DNA of 64,000 nt. Source: an uncultured Olsenella sp. GTDB taxonomy: Bacteria > Actinomycetota > Coriobacteriia > Coriobacteriales > Atopobiaceae. Of this stretch, positions 48,601-60,600 are shown in pieces; within the stretch, counting starts at the first letter, position 1, and each line of letters starts with the position of its first letter. The stretch covers positions 78,005 through 142,004 of the forward strand of contig ONBR01000002.1 in NCBI GenBank assembly GCA_900316105.1, written 5' to 3'. Below the pieces are notes generated by a model. The model saw only the letters and a list, made by a program, of their open reading frames with translations, did no database searches and was not told the DNA's origin. The position numbers and the translations under genes are program-made.

Positions 48601-51600
48601 TGTTCACGGTGCCGCGCTCAATGGTGTTGGGGTCGTAGGTGACGGGGTTGCCAATCTCCTCCCAGATGGCATAGAGGGTGAAGGTGGCCCCGTCGGTCGA
48701 GGTCAGGTTGCCCACAGTCTCGCCGTCGCCATAGCCCTTGCCCGTGCCCTGGCTGTTGGTGTTCCACTCCTTGAAGGTGTAGCCCTGGCGGGCGAAGCCG
48801 CCCGTCACGTAGTGGAGGGCCTCGGACGTATCGAAGGTCATGGACTGGGGGCTCATGCCGGCAGAGGTGGAATCGGCCCCGTTGCCGTTGAAGGCCACGG
48901 TGTAGGTGATGGGCGCAAAGTGGGCATAGAAGGTGGTCCCGTTGAACCAGGGCACATCGGCGTCCTTTGTAGGCTGGAACTGCTCCTTCTTGCTCACGAC
49001 GTTGCCGGAGGCGTCCTGCCATGACTCGAACTTGTAGCCCGCGGCCTTGGTGGCGGTGGCGCCCAGGGGCTTGCCGTCTCCGGCGCGGACGGTCTCCTTG
49101 TCGGGCGAGACGGTGCCCTTGCCGGAGCCCACGGCATAGTGGATGGTGGACATCTCGGGGATGAACCAAGCATAGATGGTGATCTTGCGAGCGTTCAGAT
49201 CGGTCTGGCCCAGGAGCTTGGCAATCTGGCCGAAGGTCATACCCTCGTCCAGGCGGTTGGCCTTTTGGTCGGTCCCTTCGAAGCCGTCCTTGGAGTAGTA
49301 CCAGCCCACAAAGTAGTAGCCCGTGAGCTCGGCCTTGAAGGTGGGCACAACGTCGTTGGTGTCCCAGGCCACGTCGGTCCGGGTGGGCACGTAGGTGCCC
49401 TCTGCCGTGTCGTAGTCCACCAGGTAGGAGAGGTGGGTCCAGCGGGCGTAGAGGGTGACGTCGTCGTCGAAGAGCTCCACCGTCGCGCCGGGGGCGAAGG
49501 AGACGGCACCGTCCTGGGTCTTGGCCCAACCGTCAAAGCGGTAGCCCTCGCGGGCCACGTCACCCGTGCCACGCAGGTCAATCGTGTCCGCAGGATCGGC
49601 GCTGGTGTCCTTGACCTGGGACTGGGTGTCCTTGGTCGCGGGATCGGCCCAGCCGCCCTTGACCTGACCCTCGGCATCCTTGAAGGAGTAGGTCACCGTG
49701 ACCGTGCGGGTCCACTGGGCGGTCAGGACCACGGACTCGTTCCCGAAGGTGAAGGAGAGCCCCGTGAACTCCCTGCCCTGACCGTCCACCCACTTGAGGA
49801 AGGTCCAGTCGCCCTGGCCGGTGGGCTTGCCGTCCACCAGGAGGGCGTCATTGCCGGTGCCGAAGGCCACGGTCTGGTTCTCGCGGCTCTTCTCAAAGAA
49901 GGTGCCCGGGGTCCGCTTGGTGGCACCCGTCGTCTGGTCCTGGTACTGGTAGGTCCAGGCGCCGTGGTCGCCGGGCAGGAAGGTGGCCGAGAGGACCTCG
50001 GCCCACTGGGCCACAAACTCGGTGTTGCCTAGGATCCTCACCTGGGCGGGGTTGGTGGTGACGCCCGTGGCCACCACCTGGTCGCCCCGACGCATGGTGT
50101 AGGTCCAGGCGTCAAAGGCAAAGCCGTCCCTGGCACGGGTTTCGATGCCCTTGGCGTCGAGAGTCGACCCATAGAGGGCGTCACGGTGGGCGTCGGGTTC
50201 GATGCCCAGCACCTCGCCCCGGGAGGGGTTGGAGTTCTGGAAGGAGACGGAGTAAGACTTGGGCGTCCACTGGGCATAGAGCATGACGTCGGCCCCGCCC
50301 TGACTGGTCAGGTCGGCGATGGACGGGTCGGCCGAGGGGTTGGGAATGGAGGCGCGGTCGGCTAGGACCTGGCTGCCCGAGGCCGTCTTCCAGCCCGCGA
50401 AGTCATAGCCCACGCGGGCGAAGCCGTTGGGCGTCAGGGCCTGGGGCGTGCCGTAGGTGAAGGTCTGGCTTTCCATGGAGCCCGTCGCATCCTCCGCGTT
50501 GGCCGAGAAGGTCACGGTATAGGTGATGGGCACCCAGTGGGCGTAGAGGGTCACATTGCCGGTGGGCATGGTGTAGAGGCCGCCGGGCAGGTAGTCCCGG
50601 GCTCCCTCGGCCAGGACGCTCCAGCCGTCCAGGGCAAAGCCCGTCTTGGTGTAGACGGAGGAGGAGGGCAGGCGGACCTTGCTGTAGGCGTTCGCCTTGA
50701 CGAGGAGGGTGCCATCGGCCTGCTTAACCTCGTCGTAGCCCGAACCCGCCTGGTAGGCGCCGCCGTTACCGTCGATGGTAAGGCCCAGCTCGGCGACCTC
50801 CCAGTAGGCGTAGAGGGTGACGGTGCCGCCCAGGGCGCCCGTGAGGTTCTTGACCTTGGCGTGGTCGGGATAGAGGGTGCCCGTGCCGCCCTTGCCCGTG
50901 GTCCAGCCCGCGAAGCTGTAGCCGGCCTTGGTGATGCCGCCCTGCTTCTCGGCCCAGGGCAGGTACTGCTCCTGGTCGTAGACGAAGACCATGTCGTCCA
51001 GGCCACCGGTGCCGCCCGACACGTCGAACTTGACGGTGAAGTTATGGGCCTGGAAGACCGCGAAGTAGGTCGTGGGGTCCACGGCCGTACCCCAGACGGA
51101 GTAGATGCCTCGCTCGGCGTCGTATGCGGGCTTCTGGGGGGTGATACTGGAACCCTCGTAGATAGTGCCCTGGGCGTCCTTCCAGTAGAGGAAGGTGTAG
51201 CCCTCGTAGCTATAGGCGGCGGACCCCTGGGCCTTGTCCTGAGAGGCGATCTTGACCGTCTCGGACCGGCGACTCACGTAGCCGCCCGTCGTGGGCTTGC
51301 CGTCCAGGGTGACGGCCGTGTAGGTGATCCGGCCCGTGAGCTCGCTCCACCAGGCGTAGATGGTGCCCGTGGAGCCATTGACCATGGAGGAGGCCACGCC
51401 GGCAAAGAGGGTGGCGTCCGTCACCGGGGCGGCATCGGGGGCGGTCATGGGACCCACATGCCAGCCGATGAAGGTGTAGCCCGGCTTGGTGGGATCGGCG
51501 ATGGACTTGGTATGGTCGGACTCCTCGCGGGTCAGGTACTGGGAGTTCCAGGCGAGGCCCGTCCTGTTAGCTATGGTGGAGCCGCCCTGGGTGTCATAGA

Positions 51601-54600
51601 CCAGGGTGTAGGTGTTGGCCTCCCAGATGGCGTAGAGGGTCGTGTTCTGGCTGATGGAGAAGCCCTTGTAGTCGGGGGCCCAGCCCGCAGACCCCGTGGC
51701 AGAGATGCCCCAGCCGGCCAGTGTGTAGCCCGCTCGGGTCACGTCGCCCGCGCCAGGAAGGGTGGTCGTCTGTCCGGAGGCCAGGCTCCGGGCGCCCAGG
51801 GCTGTGGTCTGCGCCGTGCCGCCATTGGCATCGAAGGTGAGTACCTGGGTGGCCTGGGCAAAGGCGGCCGTCAGGGTGAGGTCGGAGGTCACCTGGACGG
51901 ACGAGAGGTCCGCCACCAGGGTCCAGCCCTCCTCGTTCTCGAAGTCGGCGTAGGTGGTGCCGTCCAGGGTCCAGGTCCAGCCCAGGAACTTCCAGCCGGC
52001 CTCGGCCGCAGGGTTGCCGAAGTTACGGGGGTTGGTGGCCTGGGTGTCCAGGAAGGCACCCTGGTCGTTGGTCGTCGGGAAAGCGTAGTTGGCCAGGGTC
52101 TTTCCGGCCTCGGTTACCACCCAGTAGGTGACCCCCTCCTTCTCGGGGAAGGCGCCGTGGTCGCCCGGGGCGTAACGGACCAGATAGGAGGTGGCGGAAA
52201 GCCATACGGCCGTGAACTCGGTCCTGCCCAAGATCCTGACCTGGCTGGGGTTTTGGGCCATACCCGAGGCCACCAGGGTCGAGCCATCAAAGGTCCGGTA
52301 GTTCCAGTAGGCGAACTTGTTGCCGCCCACGCCCGTGGTGCCGGGGACCTTGGATGCGTCCAGGGTCTGGCCGTAGGCGACATCGTAGGGGCCCGCGGCC
52401 GTGATGGTGCCCTGGGCAGTGTCGGTCGAGAAGGTCACCTGGCAGGAGGCCAGGTCCCAGACGGCGTAGAGGGTGACGGTGGAGCCGTCGGCTACCAGGT
52501 TCTTGACCGAGACCTTCCCGTCTTTCTGGCCGTCAGCGTCTGCCGCGAGGTCGTCTGCGATGTCGTAGTAGGCCTTGGCCCCACCGGCGGAGGTGGCCCA
52601 GCCGGCGAAGGTGTGGCCCGCCCAGGCGAAGCCGTTCGCAGAAAGGGCCGTCAGCTGATCGTAGGTGATGACCTGGTCGGCCATGGTGCCCTCGGCATCG
52701 GCGGAACCGGGGCGGAAGGCCACCTTGTAGGTGGTGGGCGCCCAGGTGGCAAAGAGGGTCACGGTATCGTCGCCCGGCTCGCCCGTGGCCAGATTAACCT
52801 CCACCAGGTCCGCCGCGGTATAGAGCGTGCCCTTACCGTCCTTCTGCATATTCCAGCCCTGGAAGGTGTAGCCCTCGCGGGTCAGGTTGGTGGAGGTGGG
52901 CAGTCGGAAGGAGGTGCCGTAGGTGACGGTCAGGGGGTCGATGGTGGCACCCTCAGGTGTTACCTGGCCGCCGTTCGCGTCGAAGGAGACCGTGTAGGTG
53001 TTGGGGGCAAAAGTGGCCGTGAAGGAAAGGGCGGCTGGCCAGAAGTTGCCGGCCTTGAGGGTCTTAACGAGCTCGTTGGTCAGGGCCTCTTGGCTGGTCA
53101 GGACCGCACCCGTGGCGTCGTTGACCCAACCCATGAAGTGGTATCCCTGGGCGGCAACGGCGGTCACTGTGGGCGCCTCGCCCGTCACGCGCAGGAGGTC
53201 GCTATAGGTCCAGGAGGTGGCGTGGGAGGTCTGGGTGGTCTTGGTGACTGTCTCATAGAAGGAGCCGCCAGTAGCCGCTGTGTAGGTGAGGGAGCTCTTG
53301 AGCTCCTCCCATTGGGCGTGGAGGGTGATGATCATGCCGTTGGCAGCGGCGAAGTCATTCACCAGGTCGCCGGACCTGAAGACGCGGCCCGTGCCGTCAG
53401 AGTTGCTGGCCCAGTAGAGGAACTTGTAGCCCGGGCGGTAGATCCCGTCCGTGGTGCCGCCAGCCCGGATGGCGTAGTAGGTTCCCCTGGTTGCTGTTTC
53501 GTTGGCTATGGAGCCCTGACTCTGGACCAGGTCTGCCTCGGTGGTGTTGCCGTCGTAGCCAATAGTGTTGGTGTTGGGTTCGAAGTGGGCGGTGAAGGTG
53601 ACCCGGTGATAGACGGACTCCCCTGCCGCATTGGCATAGAAGGCGACGGCCCTGATGTCCTCGGGCTGGATGAAGGCCTTCTCCAGGTGGTCGCCGTTGA
53701 TGTTGTTGGTCCAGTAGGCGATGTGGTAGCCGGGGTCAGCCAGGGTCTTGGCACCCACAACCTTGTGGTCCGCGTCCATGCTGGTACCGTCCTGGGCGTG
53801 GACCTGCTCGGACACGCTAGAGCCTGCCGTGGCCCCCTCGTAGTTGCGGGCCACCTTGCCGTTGGAGCCAGCTACGTAGGTAATGGTGACCTCGCCGGGC
53901 TCCCAGAGGGCCCGGATGGTGATGGCCACGCCGTTGTCATCATAGGCCTCGGAGTCCTCGCCCAGGTAGGCGCGGAGGTCGGCGTAGGTGGTCTCCTTGG
54001 AAAGCTTCTCGGTGTAGTCGGTCCCGTTCAGGGTGTAGAACCAGCCCAGGAACTTATAGCCGTCCAGGGCGGGGGTGACCACCTTGCCGTCCAGAACCGG
54101 GAAGAGGTTGGAGTCGGTCCACTTGATGCCCGTACGCCCCTTGATGGCGGGCAGGCCGCCCTGGGTGTCGTAGTTGAGGACGAAGTTGTTGCGAGGGGCC
54201 CACTTGGCGTAGAGGTACTGGACGGAGGTCTGGTAGGTCTTGCCGTCCGAGGTCCAGGCAAGGCTCGGGTCGTCCAGAACCTCCGGGGATCGGCCGTCGC
54301 CCGCCCAGCGCAGGCGATACTCGTCGCCGGCCTGATAGTAGGCACCCGTGCCGTCCGCGTTGGCGTACCAGCCCACGATGTCGTAGCCCCGGGCCTGGTA
54401 GACGTCGTTCATGGCAGGCAGCTCGATGTCGTCACCGGCGTTGCCCGTGATCTTGCTGTTGCCGTCGTTCTTGCCTTCGCGGTAGACGGCCCGGTCGTTG
54501 TTCTTGTCGAAGACGACCACAGAGTGCTTGACGGGGGCCCACTGGGCAAAGAGGGTCACGTTGCCGGAGGCCTCCTCGCCGAAGTCACCGGCCTCAGGGA

Positions 54601-57600
54601 CGATGGTCTTTCCGCCCATGAACTCCCGACCAGGGTTCTCGGGCGAGGGCGTGGGCAGGGTGTTCCACCAGCGCAGGACGTGCTCGGAGTACTCGTAGAC
54701 GGTCACGCCGGAGGGGTTGCCCTCTCCACCGGGTACCACGTAGTCGAAGCCGAAGGGGACGAAGGTGTCCGCCATGGTTTTGTCGGAGGGAACGTCGTTG
54801 TTCTTCTCGAAGTGGATGACCACGCCGGGGTACCAGTGGTAATGAACGGTGGAGAGGGTGTTGCGGGAGGGCGAGGGATAGAGGTCCAGAAGGCCGTTGG
54901 CCACCTTGTCGTCGCCCAGGCCCGAGGTCACGAAGAAGTCGCCCCTCTTGAAGTCCACGGCCGAGGAGGGGTTGATAGTCACGTCCTCCACCCGCCAGCG
55001 GGCCGCTTGGTCGTCCTTGAAGGTAACGGCCGTGTCCAGGCCCGTCCCAGCCAGGAGGATGCCGTGGTCCAGGGTCAGGTCGTTCAAGGCCGTGTCACCC
55101 GTCAGCATGTCGTTACGAGAGACGTCATCCTTCATGAACCAGCCCGTGAAGTCCAGCTTCTGGAGAGCCTTATCGCCCTTGAAGAGGCGGTCGAAGGAGG
55201 TCGTGGTCTCCCCCACCTGAAGGCCCGACCCGTCAAACTCCACCAGCTTGTCGTAGAAGCCGTCCGTGTTGTTGAGCCAGTCGGCCAGGTTGGTGGGGTT
55301 GACCTTGCCGTGGGAATCGTCCGCCGTCACGTACTTGACTGCGCCGGCGGGCAGCTCGGACCGCCAGGGCATGGAGGTGCCATAGTCGGTGACCTGAGTT
55401 GTCGTCTGGGAGGCGTGTCCATCCATGCCGAACATGAGGGTGCCGGCCCGCACCTCGCAGGTCCCGTCGCCATCCAGGTCGGTGTCCTCGGCAAAGTAGC
55501 GCCACCAAGCGTTGTCGTTGGAGGGGCAGCGACCGCCCACGACCTCGTGCTGCCAGACGTAGGTCTGGTTGGACAGGGTGGCGCCCTTGGCGTTTTGGGC
55601 CTTGGGATAGCGGGCGACCAGGTTGGTGTTGGTGCCAAACCAGCCCTGGTCGGCAGAGCCCTCGGTCACGTTGAGCCAGGCGCCCAGCTGGTTGCCGGCT
55701 ATGTCGTTCTTGTCGGGCAGGAGGGTCCCCTCCAGGACCGACCCCTTGTTGAGGGTGAGGGTGGTCAGGTTGACGCAGTCGGCGAAGGCGCCGTCGGTGG
55801 TCGCGGTCGTGGGCAGGGTCCAATTGGCCATGGACACAGTCTGAAGCGCCTTGTCTGCGGCAAAGAGGCCCGAGATGCTAGTGGTGCCCGACACGTCCAG
55901 GTTTGAGAGGTTGGCCGTCTGGAGACTCTGGTAGGTGCCCTTCCCTGCGGAGAGGACGAAGGAGTAGAGGGTCAGGGTGGCGTAGTAGCCGTCACGGATG
56001 CAGTCCTGGAAGAGGCGGAGGTTGTAGGTTCCCGTCGTGGGCACGGTGAAGGTGATCTGGGTGTGGGTGGGGTTCAGGGTCCCCCGCCAGAGCTCGATCC
56101 GGGCGCCGGCACCACCGTTGAATCCCGGGATGCCATCGATGTAGATGCAGATGGGATCGCCCGAGTAGTTGGTGAAGTAGTCCAGGGTGTAGTCCACCAG
56201 CATGGTGTAGGTGCCAGTCTGGAGGTTGATGGGGGTGTACCAGCGGTAGTCCCCGCCACTCTCGTAGAGATGGAGGACCTTGCCCCCGTCCTCGCTATAG
56301 GAGTACTCGCTGCCCGACCACTTGGTCAGGTCCTTCTGGGTGTCCGTCAGGAGGTTGGAGGTGAACCAGTTGAGGAGGGTCTGCGGCGCCAAGTAGCCCC
56401 GGGTCTCCACGTGCTTGATGTCGTCGGTTGCGAAGGAGACGTTGCCCAGCCAGGGCACGTGGCCGCCGTCCACGTCCACAACCACCTTGCGCTTGGTGGA
56501 GCCCACCCAGAGGGTGGAGGTGGCCAGCTCGAAGGCCCACCAGGCGTCGTCCAGGTTGGCCTCGCCAGCCGAGCCAAAAAGGCCGCCCGCACCGGGGATC
56601 CAGGTGAAGTGGGCGCTGTCGGCATGGGCGCCGTCTGTGAGGTCGTTGCCCTCGGCGGCGTAGCGGCCCGCCAGATGTTCCGTGGTGTCAAACCAGTCCT
56701 TGTCGGCCACACCCGACCCATCGCCCTTGGCGCCCGTGCCGTCGTACTCGGGGTCGATCACCCACATGCCCCTGTCGGCCCCGCGGTCCTTGAGGTCGGC
56801 CGCAAAGCCGGTCCCCTCCAGGACCACGCCCCTGCCCAGGACGATGGAGGTGAGGCCCGTGCCCGTCAGCATGTCGGTCAGGACGGGCTTGCCCGTGGTT
56901 GCGGGGGTCTCCCCCTCGGCCTGCTTCAGCACGCGGTCCGAGACCATGTCCCAGGTGTGGATGTCCAGGTCCGTCAGAGCCGCATCGCCCTTGAACATTT
57001 CGGCGAAGCTGGTGGTGGCGGATACGTCGGCGCCCGTATGGACCGTGCCCTGGGAGTCCGTATAGCCCGAGCCCTGGAAGGACTGGAGCTTGTCGTAGCC
57101 CAGGACCTGACCGTAGGCATCGCTGTAGTAGCCCGAGAACCAGCCCGAGAGGTTGGTCGGGGCGATCCCGTCCTGGAGGACCACGTGCTCCACCAGGCGG
57201 GGGTCAAGGGAGTCGCGCCAGGGGAGGTTGGACTTGTGGCCGCCCAGGGCCTCGGATGTGTCACCGTACTCGGTTACCACCTTGCCATAGGAGGTGTCGT
57301 TATCGTAGACGCCCACGTAGAGGGTCTTGGTGTCCTCGTCGAACCGCCACCAGGCGTAGGGGTTTGAGTCGAAGCGGTTCTCGAGTACCCACTCGTAGGT
57401 GATACGACCCGTCTGGGTCCCGCCCGCGGAGGGATACCTATAGACCAGCTCGGAGGTGGACCCGTCCAGGTCGCGGTTGCCCTCGTGGCTGGCGATGGTC
57501 TGGTCGCCCGCCTTCCAGACGCCGGCGTGGAGGGCCTTGGAGGCAACTGCAGATAGCCCCGTGCCATCCAGGACCGCGTCGGGCTCCAGGGTCAGCTTCT

Positions 57601-60600
57601 TCAGGGAGGCCGTGCCGGTCAGGAGGTCTGTCACGTCCTTGCCCACCATGTGCCAGCCCGTCAGGTCCAGGGCCCTAAGCTCGCGGTCGCCGCTGAATGC
57701 GCGTGCAAAGGAGGTGACCTTGGAGGAATCGATGTTCCAGGGGTTGGTAGTGCCGGGGGCGTAGCCTGCAGCATCAGCCATGGTGATGGTGGTCAGGCTG
57801 GTGGCGCCCTGGAACATACCCTCCAGGGACGTGGCCTGCGAGAGATCCAGGGTGGAGGCGCCCGCCTGGTCCACGGTGCTCACGTCTGCCAGGGCCGTGT
57901 GGTCCTTGAACCAGCCGGCGGGGTTCTGGATCCCCACCCGGCTCTCGAAGACCACGTGCTTCATGAGCTGGGCGTAGCCGCCCACCGTACCGTCGGGGGT
58001 GGCCAGGGACAGCCAGGGCAGGTGGTCCGCATCCTCCGTCACCAGGATGTTCTTCTGGGCGCCCTCGGGACCGTCGTAGCCAATAGTCAGGGTGTCGGAG
58101 GCCGTGTTGTAGGTCCACCAGACGTACTTGTTGTCGAAGCGGCCGCGTAGGATGGTCCCCCACTTGTAGGTGTATTCCTTGGCAGAGGGGCTGGAGGTGG
58201 ACGTGTAGAGGTCGGCCAGCTTGGAGGAGCTGTCGGCCCACTTGTCGCCGGCGGTCGTGCCCTGGCGCTCCCAGGAGCCGTCGTTCTTGGTACGGCCGGG
58301 CAGACTGTCGTCCAAGCCCGTGCCCAGAAGGACCGTCTTCTGTCCCGCCGTGACCTCCTCCAGGCTGGAGCAGCCGGCCAGGAGGTCCTTGACCTTGCTG
58401 GTCCGCATGTCCCAGGGGCCGAAGTCCACGTACTTGAGGGCGGAGGCGCCAGAGAACATGCCAGAGAGGTCGGCCCCCGTAACCGTCCACTTCCTGATGC
58501 CCCGGGCGTCCGTCAGGCTCGTATCGTCCGCGAACATGGAGGCAAAGGTGGTCACGCGGCTGGTGTCCCACTTGTCCAGGGCATCCAAGCTGGTAAGGGA
58601 GGTGCAGCCCTGGAACATGGCCGACATGGCCACCGACCGCTTGGACTGGTCCAGCTCGCTGGAATTGGCCACGTCCCAGAACTCCAGCTGGGCTAGGTCG
58701 TCATCGCCAAAGAGGGCATCGCCCCGGAAGGCTCCGGTAAAGTCCTTGACCGCCGTGGTGGACCAGGAGGTCAGGCCCGTCACGTGCTCCAGTTTCTCGT
58801 CCCGGGCAAACATGTTGGCCAGGGACTCGGCACTCTGGACGTTCATGCCCGAACCATCGAAGGAGGCCAGCTCGTCGTAGTCTTCGAACCAGTTGGCGGG
58901 GGTCTGGATATTGATGCCGCCCTGGGAGGTGACCTTGTGGATCTGGTCCTTGGCCGCCTTGAGGCTGGCCGCGGTCTCGGCGTCCGTCTGACCGGGCTGG
59001 TAGCCCAGGGCCAGGACCCAGGGCAGGTTGGCGGCGCCGCTCTCGGTCACCAGGTGGACGTTGGTGTCCGCGACGTCGTCAGAGCCCAGGACCAGCTCGT
59101 GGCCCACGCCCTCCTGGCCGGTAGGCTTTATGTACTTCCACCAGGTGGCGCTGTCGGGAGAGAAGCGGCCGCCCAGGATGGTGTCATCCCAGACGTAGGT
59201 CAGGGTCCCCTTGTGGCTGTTGTTGGCCACGACAGGGTAGCGCTCGGCCAGGCCCTCAGAGTCGTCGAACCAGTCCTGGCCCTGGAGGCGCCAGACGCCG
59301 TCCCTGTTGGTACGGGCCGTCAGGTCGTTATCCATGCCCGAGCCGGCCAGGACCGTGGAGGGGCTGGCAATGACGGTGGTGAGGGACTGGAGCATGTCCG
59401 CGGGGACGCCGATCATGTCCTCACGGTTGGTGGAGCCCTGCATCTGCCACTGGCTCAGGTCCAGGGTCTTGAGCTTCCGGTCACCGTAGAACATGCGTGA
59501 GAAGTCCGTAACTTTGGAGGTGTCCCACTTGGCGATGCCCTCGTTGGTCTCCAGCGACCGGGCATCGGCGAAGGCGGACCCCATGTCGGTCACGTTCTGG
59601 GTCTTCCAATTGCGCATGTCGGTGATGTTGGCTAGGGCGTAGTTGTCCTCGAAGATGCCGTGCATGTTCTGGAAATTCTGAGTCTGCCAGCCCAGGACGC
59701 CCGTGAGTCGGCTGAGCTTGCGGTTTCCGGCAAACATCTGCGAGGCGTCCTTGACCTGGGAGACGTCAAGGTGCTCGCCGTCGAAGGAGGTCAGCTCCGT
59801 GTAGCCTGCCTCCTCCACGAGTGAGATCTCGCGGAGCCAGAACTCGCCGGAACCCTGGTGGGCCATGGGAACGGGATCAAGGACCAGGTAGTAGGTCCTG
59901 GTGGTATCGGGAACAAAGGTGACGGAGGCGTAGGTCCAGTCGGCAAGACCAGAGGTCGGGAAGTAGAGGATGGCCTGGCGGTAGGGAGCGGCCTCGTAGG
60001 CATAGCTGTTGCCCTTGGCCCAGTTGACCTCCAGGCCGAAGCTTCCGCCATAGGTGCTGTTCTTCATCCAGGCCGAGAGGGTGTAGGCCTTCCCCGCCTC
60101 GAGGGTGAAGCCCGTAGAAGCAGAGTGACCCCAGGTGTTCCGGTTGGTGATGGTGAAGTGGTCGGGACCCTTCGCGCTGATAAAGCTGTCAAGCTCGGTC
60201 CACTTGGTCAGGTCGCGCTGGGCGTCGGAGAGAACCTCCCTGTTGGCGAACTGGGAACTGGCAAACCACTGGCTGGAGTCCTCCGGCAGAATCAGTTGGC
60301 CCTGGGAGGCGATGGAGAGGACCTGGTGGAGGGGGACGACGTGAATCCAGGGAAGGTCGGCGGCCTTCTCCTTGACCGTGATGGCCTCCTCGTCCTGGGT
60401 GCCCAGGGTCAGGGTCCGGTAAGTTGCTGAGGAGGGATTCTGGTCGTAGACCCACCAGGCACGCTCGTCGGAGGCAAAGCGGCCGCCCAGGGCCTTGTCG
60501 TCCCAGGTATAGAGCATGGCAGACCCACGGGTGTTCCCGCCCAGCTGATAGGTGGCGGAGAGCTGGGCGCTCCCACCCCACCAGGTGTTGGCAGCAGGCT

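Noticed and set aside
30701..55906. Very long open frames on the plus strand (for example 50537-55906, 36587-40315, 41522-45001, 30701-33223)
   Set aside because: They lie exactly antisense to the giant gene. Their products are Val/Gly/Leu-rich without domains, and high GC with biased codons removes stops on the opposite strand.
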